Both the position numbers and the translations under genes were made by a program. From assembly GCA_009910795.1 (NCBI GenBank), contig VMEE01000093.1, positions 1 to 64,000 of the forward strand: 64,000 nucleotides of DNA, in the 5' to 3' direction. The stretch comes from Dehalobacter sp. CP (GTDB lineage: Bacteria; Bacillota_B; Desulfitobacteriia; Desulfitobacteriales; Syntrophobotulaceae). Shown piece by piece: positions 8,224 through 16,662 of this stretch (the first letter of the stretch is position 1; each line of letters opens with the position of its first letter). Below the pieces are notes generated by a model that was not told the DNA's origin, ran no database searches, and saw nothing but the letters and a program-made list of their open reading frames with translations.

Positions 8224-9288
8224 TTATATCTTGAAATTCAGCTTGATGACGCCGACCTTGACAAGGGCTCTATAGAAAATACAGGCCAGCGGGAACAGGA
8301 ATACGCCGAGGACCCCCATCACTTTGAAACCAACCCAGATACTGATCAGGGTCGTCAGAGCGCTTAAACCGATTCGTTCGCCCAGTATTTTGGGTTCAAT
8401 CACTCTCCGTACGACAATGATAATGATATACAGAATGACCAGACCTGCGGCCAAGAACAGCCGATCCTGGAAAAGTGAGACAATAGCCCAGGGCATGAGC
8501 ACGGATCCGGTACCGAGGATCGGCAGGATATCTACAATTACAATCAATAATGAAATGACTGCCACGTATTTTACATGGAGGATAGCGAGACCGGCGAAAG
8601 CAATAATATAGGTGATTGTGCTCAAAATGATCTGCGCTTTAAAAAACCCTAATGTAGCATTGCGCAAATCACTTAAGACGTAAGCGACTTTCAGCTTGGA
8701 GGAATCTTTGAAGAAGGAGTAGAAGAAACGGTGGATATTGCTTAACTGGAATGTGAACAGGAAAACGGATACCAGGTAGATAATCGACAGGAAGAACATG
8801 TTCGGTATCGCCGTGGAGATACTAAGTGTTGAGGAACCGATCGTGGATACCAGGTTGATGTTAGCCAGGTCATTGATCCATTTCATGATCATATCGTTTA
8901 TTTCGGGAGGCAGCAATCCGATCGTTTCCTGGATACGCCCCGTAAGGTTCAAAAACCAAACCTGAATTGCCGGGCCGTTTGATTGAATAAAGTCAAGCAG
9001 GTCCAAAAACTGAACATAGAGCTTACTGATGATCAGGTAGAGGAAAATAAGAATACTGGTAAGAAAAAACAGGTAGGTCACAGACACCGAGAGTGTCTTG
9101 CTTTTAAATCTAGTGACCTTGCTCAACCATGCTGCGGCAGGCTCCAGAAAAAGGGCCGTGAAGTAAGCAAGGACAAATGGCATAAAATGCGGAAGAATCT
9201 TATAAAGGCCATATGGAATGACGAGGGTTGCAACAATGATTAATACGGCGATAAATACTTTTTTGGAGTAATCAAGAAGATTTGACAT
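8224..9288 (-). CDS. ytvI: AI-2E family transporter-like protein, YtvI type (sporulation integral membrane protein)
   Basis: This 354-residue polytopic protein is of the AI-2E/PerM superfamily. About eight membrane helices are visible: two at the start (FIAVLIIVATLVIPYGLYKIL, FMPFVLAYFTALFLEP), TYLFFLTSILIFLYLIIS, a long soluble loop rich in the family's amphipathic helices, then FLSIIYLVSVFLFTF and a C-terminal group with VIVDILPILGTGSVLMPWA, which is the conserved family signature. In sporulating Firmicutes the close relative YtvI is sporulation-associated; its transported substrate is not established. AAAGG lies eight bases before the ATG. It is monocistronic. Confidence 0.8.
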   Translation of the reverse strand: MSNLLDYSKKVFIAVLIIVATLVIPYGLYKILPHFMPFVLAYFTALFLEPAAAWLSKVTRFKSKTLSVSVTYLFFLTSILIFLYLIISKLYVQFLDLLDFIQSNGPAIQVWFLNLTGRIQETIGLLPPEINDMIMKWINDLANINLVSTIGSSTLSISTAIPNMFFLSIIYLVSVFLFTFQLSNIHRFFYSFFKDSSKLKVAYVLSDLRNATLGFFKAQIILSTITYIIAFAGLAILHVKYVAVISLLIVIVDILPILGTGSVLMPWAIVSLFQDRLFLAAGLVILYIIIIVVRRVIEPKILGERIGLSALTTLISIWVGFKVMGVLGVFLFPLACIFYRALVKVGVIKLNFKI

Positions 9289-9465
9289 TGTCCGAACCTT
9301 TCTTATCAGCGATGATCAGAAAAATATGTTTTTAAAATAGTCCTGTTTAGATAATATTATCGGAAAAGCCTTGAATATGCAATCAAAGTCTGGGAAGTAC
9401 ATGACAAATAATCTTGAAACGGAAAGGGGAATGCCCGTTTCCGTCGAATTACTGCTAAGATAAAA

Positions 9466-9520
9466 ACTTAAACAAAACTTAAACAAAACTTAAACAAAAC
9501 TTAAACGAAGCTTGAACATG
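9466..9520. repeat. Five 11-bp direct repeats (ACTTAAACAAA), possible response-regulator box
   Basis: Units start at 9466, 9477, 9488, 9499 and 9510; the first three are identical, the fourth has one change and the fifth is diverged (GCTTGAACATG). The 11-bp period is one DNA turn. This is the spacing of OmpR/PhoB-type sites, for example TTAACA boxes 11 bp apart for Bacillus PhoP. The block sits 55 bp before the S41 peptidase start. The binding protein is unknown. Confidence 0.75.
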
Positions 9521-9574
9521 TAAGATCATTGAATTTAGGCCGGACCTGCAAATCATACAGGAGGAAATAAGAAC

Positions 9575-11245
9575 GTGAAACTTGGCAAAAGTCTAAGATT
9601 TTTGATGACAGTGCTTCTGATATTCTGTCTGGGGTTGGGACTTCCGCTGCAGGCTTATGGCGCGGAAAACGATACCCTGGATGAAGTCAGAACAATCTTG
9701 CAGGAGCAATATGTCGATGTTGTTCCGGATGAGGTACTGAACGCGCCGACGGTCGAAAAAATGCTTCAGAGGTTGGGTGATAAATACACCGAGTATATGA
9801 CCGCGGCCGAATATGATGAGATGATCAGTTCACTGAATATGTCCTTTTCCGGAATCGGGATAGAACTGGAAATGGTACAGCAGGGGGTCAAGGTTACCCG
9901 GGTCATTACTGGTTATGGGGCTGATAAGGCAGGAATCAAACAAGGGGACATTATCCTGGAAGCAGATGGCTATTCCCTGGCGGGAAAGACCTCGGAATAT
10001 TGCGCCGGCAAACTTCGGGGGCCGGAGGGAACCAAGGTTCGGGTAAAAGTCAAAAGAAACGCTCAAATCCTGAGCTTCACTGTCGTACGGATGAAGATCG
10101 CGATGCCGCTAGCTGAAGGCCGGGTGCTGGAAGGGCATATTGGCTATATCGCAGTTAATTCCTTTGGCGAGGATGTTGCATCGCAGTTCGGCAAGCAGGC
10201 CCTGGCCCTGCAGGAAAAAGGTGTAGACTGCTGGATTATTGACCTGCGTAATAACTCCGGAGGGTATACAAAAGCAGCAATGGAGCTGTTGGGTTATTTT
10301 ATTGGGGATAAAAGCGCGTATATTATGAAAGCAAGGGGAAACCTGGGTATTGTCGATACAGCCGTCAAGCAGGCTTTCACGTTGGAAGGGCCGATTGTCT
10401 TGCTGATCAACGGGTACACGGCAAGCGCTTCTGAGATTACATCGGCCGCGCTGAAGGACTATGGCAAGGTGACCGTCATCGGGGAAACGACCTACGGTTC
10501 AGGCCGGGTTAAGGCTTTGATCCCATTAAGCAACGGAGACTATTTGAAAATGTCCGTTTACAGGTTTTTCTCTCCGTACTATAACCCGATTGATGAGATC
10601 GGAATCAAGCCTCATCTGGATTTGACCGGTGTTAATGAGCTGAGTACGGCTGTTTTGATGCTTAAACACTATAAGGCTGATGAGAAAGTGAATGGCATAG
10701 GAGACAACTCAGCAGATAACGCAGGAGATAAATCACAAGATAAATCAGAGTATATCCAGCTGGAGGCGGGCCCTTATCTTTATCCGCTTTCGGTAAAAGA
10801 GCTTCGTCAAACCGAAAATTGGGTACTTGGCAAGAAAATCTTGGATTCCGCTTATGTAACCACAACACTTAAACTCGGAGGCCCCAACGGTTGGGAGCCA
10901 TTTCCCGAAGAGGTTCTCCAGGACCGCTGGCAGATCTACTACCCGCGATATGAAAAGGCCGGAGATCTTAAGAATATCCCACTCGGTAAGGTGTTCAACG
11001 TGAGCTTTAACCGGGAAATGGATTGGAATTCCGTAACGGCAGACAGTATTGAACTGATCAATACTGCTACAGGAGAAAGAGTCAAGTGCGCATACACGTT
11101 TGTCGATCAGCAGCGTATGACGGTGAAACCGGCAACGAAACTTCAGGCCGATACCGGGTATTGGCTGGTGATACATCCTACAATCAAGGATGCTAAGGGC
11201 CAGGTAATTACCGGGGGTGTAGCGTCAGCCACAACGGTGAAATAA
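9575..11245 (+). CDS. S41 (C-terminal processing) peptidase homologue with PDZ and C-terminal Ig-like domain; catalytic lysine replaced
   Basis: This 556-residue exported protein has a signal peptide (residues 1-30, cleaved near AYGA), a short helical N-domain and a PDZ domain (about 85-165, with GIGIELEMVQQGVKVTRVI and GADKAGIKQGDIILEADG). The S41 core (about 175-345) is followed by an Ig-like domain (about 440-556; PLGKVFNVSFNREMDW, VKPATKLQADTGYWL) of the kind found on cell-wall proteins. The catalytic serine is present (S284 in NGYTASASE), as is the aspartate of KDYG. The family's TFGKG lysine is replaced: the sequence reads TYGSGRVK, so position 309 is serine. The protein may be inactive or use the nearby K314-region lysine. 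GGAGG precedes the ATG. Confidence 0.85.
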   Translation: MKLGKSLRFLMTVLLIFCLGLGLPLQAYGAENDTLDEVRTILQEQYVDVVPDEVLNAPTVEKMLQRLGDKYTEYMTAAEYDEMISSLNMSFSGIGIELEMVQQGVKVTRVITGYGADKAGIKQGDIILEADGYSLAGKTSEYCAGKLRGPEGTKVRVKVKRNAQILSFTVVRMKIAMPLAEGRVLEGHIGYIAVNSFGEDVASQFGKQALALQEKGVDCWIIDLRNNSGGYTKAAMELLGYFIGDKSAYIMKARGNLGIVDTAVKQAFTLEGPIVLLINGYTASASEITSAALKDYGKVTVIGETTYGSGRVKALIPLSNGDYLKMSVYRFFSPYYNPIDEIGIKPHLDLTGVNELSTAVLMLKHYKADEKVNGIGDNSADNAGDKSQDKSEYIQLEAGPYLYPLSVKELRQTENWVLGKKILDSAYVTTTLKLGGPNGWEPFPEEVLQDRWQIYYPRYEKAGDLKNIPLGKVFNVSFNREMDWNSVTADSIELINTATGERVKCAYTFVDQQRMTVKPATKLQADTGYWLVIHPTIKDAKGQVITGGVASATTVK

Positions 11246-11275
11246 CTTTTCTTTGTGATTCTTATAACAAATGAC

Positions 11276-11305
11276 GTATAAAAATCACCTTTTATGGGAA
11301 AGAAT
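11276..11305 (+). promoter_or_regulatory. Forespore (sigma-F/sigma-G type) promoter for sleB
   Basis: GTATA (11276-11280), 16 bases, then GGAAAGAAT (11297-11305) fits the GYATA - N15/16 - GGNNANAHT pattern of forespore sigma factors in Bacillus and clostridia. It lies 32 bp before the spore cortex hydrolase start, which is the expected target. Confidence 0.65.
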
Positions 11306-11337
11306 AGAAATAGATTAATCCCAAGAGGTGATTTTTT

Positions 11338-12138
11338 TTGGAAGACCGACGATGCCGGAAAGGTTTGGCGGTGATGCTGACCACGGCGATTATCCTGACT
11401 GCTACTGCCCAGACCGTATATGCTGTACCTGAAAAATCAAGAGAATTGCTCTATTCCCGGGTATTGGAAATCCAACAGACTGTCCTTGAGAATGTCATGT
11501 CAGATGCCAGAGATATTATTCTGACGAAAGCAAATGAGAATCGTATATTTCGAATTCTTTTGGACAAATTTTCCGGACAGACGGAAAATCAGATTTCCTT
11601 CGTGATCGAACAGCTGCCTTTGAAAAATAAAGTGAGTACTGCAAACATAGAGCCAGATACGGTGATTGAGACGGCTAAACTGGCCGAATCGGCTGATTCA
11701 GCAAATTTGATTAATTCGGTGGATACACCCCAGAAGCCTGAACGGGTTACTTCGGATGTTTCCCGCAGCAGTCAAATTGTTTATGACCAGGAAGATGTGA
11801 TACTTTTAGCAAAAATCATTTATGCAGAAGCCCGTGGAGAAAGCTTTGAAGGTCAGGTTGCCGTAGGGGCAGTGGTTCTAAACAGGGTGGAAAGCCCGAA
11901 ATTCCCGGATACGATCCGGGAGGTCATTTACCAGCCGGGACAGTTTTCTGCAGTCCTTGACAGGCAGATTGAACTGACACCGGGAGATGAGGCCTATCAG
12001 GCTGCGCTGGAAGCGCTTGCGGGGCAGGATCCAAGCGAGGGTGCTCTCTTCTATTACAATCCGCAGACAGCAACCGACAGTTGGATCAAAACCCTAGATG
12101 TTGTAAAAAACATCGGAAACCATAATTTCTGTGTCTAA
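11338..12138 (+). CDS. sleB: Spore cortex-lytic enzyme / cell wall hydrolase, SleB-CwlJ family
   Basis: This 266-residue protein has an N-terminal signal-like segment (LAVMLTTAIILTATAQTVYAV) and a variable helical and linker region to about 155. A C-terminal Hydrolase_2 domain follows, with the family landmarks LAKIIYAEARGESFEGQVAV, VVLNRVESPKFPDTI, VIYQPGQFSAV and ALFYYNPQTA. The glutamate of YAEARGE is the expected catalytic acid. It hydrolyses cortex peptidoglycan during germination or acts in the mother cell wall. Unlike classical SleB it has no clear peptidoglycan-binding repeat at the N terminus. The start is TTG after AAGAGGTGA. No ypeB partner gene is adjacent. A forespore-type promoter precedes it. 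Confidence 0.85.
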   Translation: MEDRRCRKGLAVMLTTAIILTATAQTVYAVPEKSRELLYSRVLEIQQTVLENVMSDARDIILTKANENRIFRILLDKFSGQTENQISFVIEQLPLKNKVSTANIEPDTVIETAKLAESADSANLINSVDTPQKPERVTSDVSRSSQIVYDQEDVILLAKIIYAEARGESFEGQVAVGAVVLNRVESPKFPDTIREVIYQPGQFSAVLDRQIELTPGDEAYQAALEALAGQDPSEGALFYYNPQTATDSWIKTLDVVKNIGNHNFCV

Positions 12139-12218
12139 CACAGGAAGAGATATGGTTAATAAGATAAATAAGGGTATATGGCTATAAAGCTATAAGACTT
12201 AGGGTCCTTTCCTCAAAG

Positions 12219-12263
12219 GAAGGCAGCTGAAGCAAATCAAAAGATTTGTCTGCAGCTGCCTTC
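12219..12263. terminator. Strong stem-loop after sleB
   Basis: GAAGGCAGCTG (12219-12229) pairs with CAGCTGCCTTC (12253-12263), and inside it CAAATC pairs with GATTTG. The stem is very stable, but no clear T run follows, so it may end transcription weakly or protect the 3' end of the sleB message. Confidence 0.55.
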
Positions 12264-12284
12264 TGTGTCAAGGAGGACATAACG

Positions 12285-12316
12285 GTCGAAAGCGGAACTG
12301 CGGCCCCCAGACTTGC
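12285..12316. repeat. Dispersed repeat family B, partial copy
   Basis: AGCGGAACTGCGGCCCCCAG continues into ACTTGC and matches the right and, inverted, the left end of the full element at 33268-33380 (22 of 23 bases over 12291-12313 against the inverted left arm). It lies between sleB and the next gene. Confidence 0.65.
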
Positions 12317-12431
12317 TCTAACAAGATGAAAGAGTTAAGTAAGCTTCACGGTGTCACAGCTGCAGCCTGCTTTTCATATTATGACATAGCACAACACAGC
12401 GCAATTTGTAAACATATGAGGAGGTTAAAAG

Positions 12432-13433
12432 ATGTTCGGACATAACAAAGGGTTAGGAATCTTTCCCCAGAGTATGGGGGGTATGCCCGGAGAATCGATG
12501 GGTATGACGCCGAGACAGCTCAATTTGGTCGCTTCCGAAGGCTTTAGCGGAAACGGAATGGCGACGATCGGGATGGATAACAATTTTTCGGTCATTGCGC
12601 ACCTACCGCCCGCCCATACATTTAGTCCTTATGCTCCGGCAGTTTATGTGGCTTATCTGGTTGACGGCAAGGGAAAGAACGGATTTTATGCCGGAACGCT
12701 AAGACCGGCCGGCAATGGAATGTATCAGGCTAATTTCAGAAGTCCCGTGCCGCTCGTACATTATGACAAAGTTGTCATTTCACTGGAGAGCCCGCAGTCC
12801 ATCATGCAGTCCCCGCAGGGTCCTATTGTCATGAAAGTCAAAGAAGGCTTTTTCCCAGGGCTGGGACCGGTTAAAAAAGCCGGCAGCAATATGTGGGGAA
12901 AGGTGAGAGGTTTTGTCGGCAGCAGGTTTGGCAGCAAAGATGAAATCAGCCAAAATCAACCTTCTTCCGGGCAAAATTCCGGGCAGACTCCTGCCCAGCC
13001 GCCAGTTCAGCAGTATCCTCAGCAGCCCCAACAGTCCCAGACTCCGCAATATTCACAGCAGCCTCAGAATCAGCAATATCCCAATTATTCGCAGAATCCT
13101 CAGTATCTTCGGAATTCACAGCAGCAGTATCCGCAGTATGCTGCTCAGCAACGTACTTATCCGCAGCGTTATCCGCGATGGGGAACGCAGATGCAGCCAA
13201 ACAGGCAAAGGTATGACCGACCGTATATGCCGCAGGGCGGATATCAGCAGGGAGCGGTTTATGGACAGAACGCTGCTTCACAAGCTTCAGCTATGCAAAG
13301 TCCGATAATGCAAACTCCAGTGTCCCCGCCACCGGTTCAACCTCTGGAATTTCAGCCGGCCGCTGAGGTGACAGAACAACCTAAGAGCCAGACGATACAG
13401 CAAGTATCGGCTGACGAGATGAAGGAGTCATAA
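12432..13433 (+). CDS. Hypothetical protein with ordered N-terminal domain and Q/P/Y-rich tail
   Basis: This 333-residue protein is not recognised as any named family. Residues 1-145 look folded: a G/M-rich start (MGGMPGESMGMTPRQLNLVAS), then beta-rich segments (MATIGMDNNFSVIAHLPPA, PAVYVAYLVDGKGKNGFYAGTL, HYDKVVISLESPQ). Residues 170-300 are extremely rich in Q, P, Y, S and N (PQQPQQSQTPQYSQQPQ) and are surely disordered; the tail is acidic and hydrophilic. No signal peptide or membrane segment is seen. Such two-part proteins are often spore or surface associated, but that is a guess. GAGGAGG precedes the ATG. Confidence 0.7.
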   Translation: MFGHNKGLGIFPQSMGGMPGESMGMTPRQLNLVASEGFSGNGMATIGMDNNFSVIAHLPPAHTFSPYAPAVYVAYLVDGKGKNGFYAGTLRPAGNGMYQANFRSPVPLVHYDKVVISLESPQSIMQSPQGPIVMKVKEGFFPGLGPVKKAGSNMWGKVRGFVGSRFGSKDEISQNQPSSGQNSGQTPAQPPVQQYPQQPQQSQTPQYSQQPQNQQYPNYSQNPQYLRNSQQQYPQYAAQQRTYPQRYPRWGTQMQPNRQRYDRPYMPQGGYQQGAVYGQNAASQASAMQSPIMQTPVSPPPVQPLEFQPAAEVTEQPKSQTIQQVSADEMKES

Positions 13434-13496
13434 CGGGCAGTAAAGTTCATCTTTTACGTAATCTTGGAACCAATATGGATAATCCGACAAAACGTT

Positions 13497-13532
13497 GATA
13501 AAACGCATCTGACTAACCGGATGCGTTTTATC
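13497..13532. terminator. Bidirectional intrinsic terminator with a perfect 13-bp stem
   Basis: GATAAAACGCATC (13497-13509) pairs perfectly with GATGCGTTTTATC (13520-13532). It sits between two converging genes, and its right arm overlaps the stop codon of the minus-strand gene. Confidence 0.8.
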
Positions 13533-14109
13533 ACGAGCTCTCATTCGCTGAATCCGTTCCGTTAAAAATAGCCAGCAGGCCGTAGAGGATAAGGGAAACC
13601 AGCGGTATCAAGTATCCCGGAACATTATCGATAGATGTAAGCTTAAAAGCATATAAGGTTGAGGCACGGCTTTGCACAGGCGTAAAAGGAGCACTCAAAG
13701 AAATGTTAATGATCAATCCTTCTTTAGGAATCAGCGGGGTCCCAGTCATTTTAAGCTGGAGTGTTCTGTCTTCCCTTAAAGCGCTGATGTCCGGCAAAGC
13801 CTGACCGTATTCTCCCGGAAAGAATATTCGCGCCGAAACCGGAACAGCGGACCATTTATAGAATAGGGCCGTTGCAAGTTCCAGACCGACAATAATAAAA
13901 TACCCATGCGGAATCATGATTTTGGTTAGCGGGATGATCAGAGTACCGACTGGACCGTTGTTACTTGGATGGAGTGCGTTGGAGAACAGGAGGGAGATAT
14001 AAAAAGGGACCGCTGCCGCTATTATATTTTCTTCAATTGAAGACTTGGTAGAAACAGTATTTTGATAAATTTGACTGCTGTGATGGGATACGGTAGACAT
14101 TTTTGGCAT
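13531..14109 (-). CDS. Hypothetical membrane protein
   Basis: This 192-residue protein is not recognised. It shows hydrophobic segments near residues 28-45 (IIAAAVPFYISLLFS), 58-82 (GTLIIPLTKIMIPHGYFIIVGLELATALFY) and 165-182 (GYLIPLVSLILYGLLAIF). Between them is a beta-rich, soluble-looking region with TGTPLIPKEGLIINISLSAPF. The shape suggests an exported domain anchored by a C-terminal helix. Two starts are possible: ATG at 14109 is only three bases from GGGGG, and ATG at 14100 is twelve bases away; neither is ideal. It stands alone. The 266 bases upstream (14110-14375) show nothing I can identify. Confidence 0.65.
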   Translation of the reverse strand: MPKMSTVSHHSSQIYQNTVSTKSSIEENIIAAAVPFYISLLFSNALHPSNNGPVGTLIIPLTKIMIPHGYFIIVGLELATALFYKWSAVPVSARIFFPGEYGQALPDISALREDRTLQLKMTGTPLIPKEGLIINISLSAPFTPVQSRASTLYAFKLTSIDNVPGYLIPLVSLILYGLLAIFNGTDSANESS

Positions 14110-14375
14110 TGGCCCCCTTTAAATTATTCAGTATTGCCCTAGTTATTTTGTGTTTCAGCTAAATCTTTTCGCTCCGGCAGAGCTATGAGTTTCTACTGGT
14201 TTTCATTGTGATTACTGCCCGTTCCGGGAGCATTTCACAGGGAAGATGGGGGGAGACCGTCAAAAAGTAGTCTGAGATTCAGGGCAATCAATAATAATCA
14301 GCTAACTGAGCAGGATATTGATTTCCTATCCCTTTTAGAGCGAGAAAAGGTTAAGCGACCGAATAGGATGTTTAC

Positions 14376-14882
14376 TTATTTGCCTTTAGGGTTTAGCCGG
14401 TTTAACAGCTCTGAAACATTGAGCCCTTCAGGGATTTGAAAGCCTTGCGGGATCGTCATGGCAGGGCCGTTTTTGTCGCCTCCGATCGTATCCAGAAGCT
14501 GCTGGGCAAGATTTTGGATTTCTTTGGGGAAAGGCAGCTGTTCGGCACTGGGCATACCGTAAATTGTGGTTGTGATCGTCAGGTTCACAGTTGCCATTAT
14601 TTTCTCCAGATCCTGCTGGATGGAGAAGAAGCTTCGGATGGAAGGATATAGTTTGATCAGGCGCATTTTTAAGTCGATGAGCGCTAAGGTATCCTTTTCA
14701 GATACCACTTTACTGAACATTTGAGCGGTCAGGATTTGGCGTTCTTTATCCTGATATGCCGCAAAAGCTTTGGCAGCTTCAGGTTCGTTCTGGATTTTGG
14801 CTTCTGCTTCTTTCAGCCTTTGCACTTCCGGCGTTTGCAGAAGCGCTTCGCCGAGTTCCCGTGCTTTAACAATGTATTCCAT
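14376..14882 (-). CDS. YlbF/YmcA family protein
   Basis: This 168-residue protein carries a Com_YlbF domain: an N-terminal helical part with KARELGEALLQTPEVQRLKEAEAKI and EPEAAKAFAAYQDKERQI. In Bacillus, YlbF, YmcA and YaaT form a cytoplasmic complex that binds RNase Y and affects competence, biofilm and sporulation. This protein has an added tail with a proline/glycine-rich end (NGPAMTIPQGFQIPEGLN), longer than the usual family size of about 145. GGAGGTG lies eleven bases before the ATG. It is monocistronic. Confidence 0.75.
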   Translation of the reverse strand: MEYIVKARELGEALLQTPEVQRLKEAEAKIQNEPEAAKAFAAYQDKERQILTAQMFSKVVSEKDTLALIDLKMRLIKLYPSIRSFFSIQQDLEKIMATVNLTITTTIYGMPSAEQLPFPKEIQNLAQQLLDTIGGDKNGPAMTIPQGFQIPEGLNVSELLNRLNPKGK

Positions 14883-15051
14883 AAGAATCAGGCACCTCCT
14901 TATGTATCAGGTTATGCAGTTCAAAATGCCGGAGTGCCTTAAAATGCTAAACAAACTGTAATCAACAGGAAACGGAGAACGAAAAAAGTTTTATTCAGGA
15001 AGGATTTAAGGGAAATATGTAGAAAAATATTGCGATGAGGAGGAATGTACA

Positions 15052-15807
15052 TTGCGCACTTACCGTATGGAAATTAGGGTTATTCAGCTTTCCGTATTGA
15101 TGGCTGTTATTGTATTGGTCTTCGGGTATGTAAATGTTTGGAACGGAGGAACACCGGAACAGTCCGCCAGCGGCAGCTCGACAGGCCAGAACAGCGGAGA
15201 AGGCACTAAAGCCGGTACAGAAAATGGAGCCGGCAATACCAATGGTGATACTGTTTTGAATGGCAGCGGCACGACTGTCAATACCAAAATAGTATGTCTT
15301 GGTGATTCATTTACATACGGTTATCCGGGTGAACCAAGTAATTCCTGGCCGAAGCATCTTGCGGATGTCCTGAAAGTGGAAGTGGTCAATGCCGGTCAGA
15401 CCTATCAGAATGCATCCAGCCTGCTGGATCGCTTTGAAGAGGATGTAATTGCTGAGAAACCGGGCACAGTCATTATTTTTGCCGGCGTTGGAGATGCGAT
15501 CCGCGGAACCCCATTGGAAGAATACCAAAACAATATCAAAGCCATGGTCGAAAAAGCCACGGCCAATCAAATCAGGCCTGTTCTGGTGCTGCCGGTTCCT
15601 TTCCCTGACACGGATGAGCTCTATAAACAATACAGGGAATGGGAAACAGCTTATGCACAGAAGCAAAAGATTACGACACTTGATTTTAAAGGAGTACTGT
15701 TTGGCGGCGGGGACGAGATCCTCAGAAAATATTCCGATGACGGGAGATATCCGAATAAGGACGGCTATCAGGCCATGGGCGATTATGCCGCCACAGTCCT
15801 GCAGTAA
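15052..15807 (+). CDS. Exported SGNH/GDSL-type hydrolase homologue with altered catalytic histidine site
   Basis: This 251-residue protein has an N-terminal membrane segment (IQLSVLMAVIVLVFGYVNVW), a G/T/N/S-rich linker (about 30-75) and then an SGNH fold. Block I is GDSFTYGY with nucleophile S86; block II glycine is in VVNAGQTYQN; block III reads GVGDAIRG where the family usually has GxND; block V reads DDGRYPNKDGY, so tyrosine (Y233) stands where the catalytic histidine of DxxH is expected. It may be a binding or weakly active esterase acting on wall polymers. The start is TTG, eight bases after GAGGAGG. A terminator follows. Confidence 0.75.
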   Translation: MRTYRMEIRVIQLSVLMAVIVLVFGYVNVWNGGTPEQSASGSSTGQNSGEGTKAGTENGAGNTNGDTVLNGSGTTVNTKIVCLGDSFTYGYPGEPSNSWPKHLADVLKVEVVNAGQTYQNASSLLDRFEEDVIAEKPGTVIIFAGVGDAIRGTPLEEYQNNIKAMVEKATANQIRPVLVLPVPFPDTDELYKQYREWETAYAQKQKITTLDFKGVLFGGGDEILRKYSDDGRYPNKDGYQAMGDYAATVLQ

Positions 15808-15832
15808 TATTTAGCGTATTAATAAAAGTTTG

Positions 15833-15857
15833 AGACAGTCTTCGGGCTGTCTTTTTG
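15833..15857 (+). terminator. Intrinsic terminator after the SGNH gene
   Basis: AGACAGTC-TTCG-GGCTGTCT with a stable tetraloop is followed by a T run (15852-15856). Confidence 0.85.
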
Positions 15858-15905
15858 ACGTCCACGGATGGCGCTTCGCTTATACCATGGACGGCAAGAA
15901 ACGGC
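15857..15905. repeat. Dispersed repeat family A, copy 1
   Basis: GACGTCCACGGATGGC, then CCATGGACGGCAAGAAACGG, matches the paired 50-bp units at 28295-28392 and the reverse-oriented copy at 51455-51545. It starts directly at the T run of a terminator. Confidence 0.65.
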
Positions 15906-15909
15906 AATA

Positions 15910-16662
15910 TCAATGTGGTAAGAAGACGGAGATAAACCCAAAGAAAATAAATCCGCCCAGTCCTCCAACAAAGGCCCAGACCGGGTGGTCTTCCCGGGAC
16001 AGCGGCCATAATTCGGCCAGAACCAGAAACACCATTGCCCCAGCGGCCAGGGCTACAAAAAAACAGAGCGAGGTATGGACGAGTTCCATGGCCACCCTGC
16101 CGAGCAAGGCGCCAAGCGGAGTAAATATTGCAATCAGGAGAGTCAGTGCCAGAATCTTCGGTTTTCTGATCCCGGCCATTACCAGAGGTGTAGCAGTGGC
16201 CATTCCTTCAGGCAGGTTATGCAGAGCAATGCCAAGAGCGATGAATGTACCCAATTGACCGGCGGATTCGTGACCCGCAGCAATGGCCATTCCTTCAGGT
16301 ATATCATGAAGCGCTATGCCTGAGGCAATCAGGATGCCCATCCGTTTCAGACGGCTGTATCTATGATTGGGAAGCTGACGGTTTCTTGCTTTGAGCAGTC
16401 TGTCGGCAGACGACATCAGTATCATACCGGCCAAAATCCCGCCCAGGAGGGGTCCCGGCTGTTTGAAGGATGCAGCCAGCGGCAAAAGATCAAAGGCCAC
16501 CACAGCAAACATGACGCCTCCTGCTGCGGACAGTAGAACGGCCAGAATCCAATCCGGAGGGTCTCCCAGAAAAAGCACAATCAGGCAGCCGGCTGTTGTG
16601 GCCAGTCCGGCAATTGTGCTGATGTACAACAAATACAGCGGAGATTGGAAGTCCAGGAGCAT
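15910..16662 (-). CDS. ZIP family divalent metal transporter
   Basis: This 250-residue polytopic protein has about eight membrane helices. Helices 4 and 5 carry the metal-site motifs ALHDIPEGMA and ALHNLPEGMA, the signature of ZIP transporters that import zinc or other divalent metals. A loop with RNRQLPNHRYSRLKR separates helices 3 and 4. It is monocistronic, with GGGTGA before the ATG. No Zur or Fur box is evident upstream by eye, so its metal and control are open. Confidence 0.9.
   Translation of the reverse strand: MLLDFQSPLYLLYISTIAGLATTAGCLIVLFLGDPPDWILAVLLSAAGGVMFAVVAFDLLPLAASFKQPGPLLGGILAGMILMSSADRLLKARNRQLPNHRYSRLKRMGILIASGIALHDIPEGMAIAAGHESAGQLGTFIALGIALHNLPEGMATATPLVMAGIRKPKILALTLLIAIFTPLGALLGRVAMELVHTSLCFFVALAAGAMVFLVLAELWPLSREDHPVWAFVGGLGGFIFFGFISVFLPH

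Noticed and set aside
9968..9990. S41 gene as an ordinary carboxyl-terminal protease (CtpA)
   Set aside because: The domain layout agrees, but the catalytic lysine is missing, so the gene symbol ctpA was not given.
14110..14375. Gap of 266 bases examined for a small RNA or tRNA
   Set aside because: No cloverleaf, promoter with terminator, or conserved RNA motif was seen.
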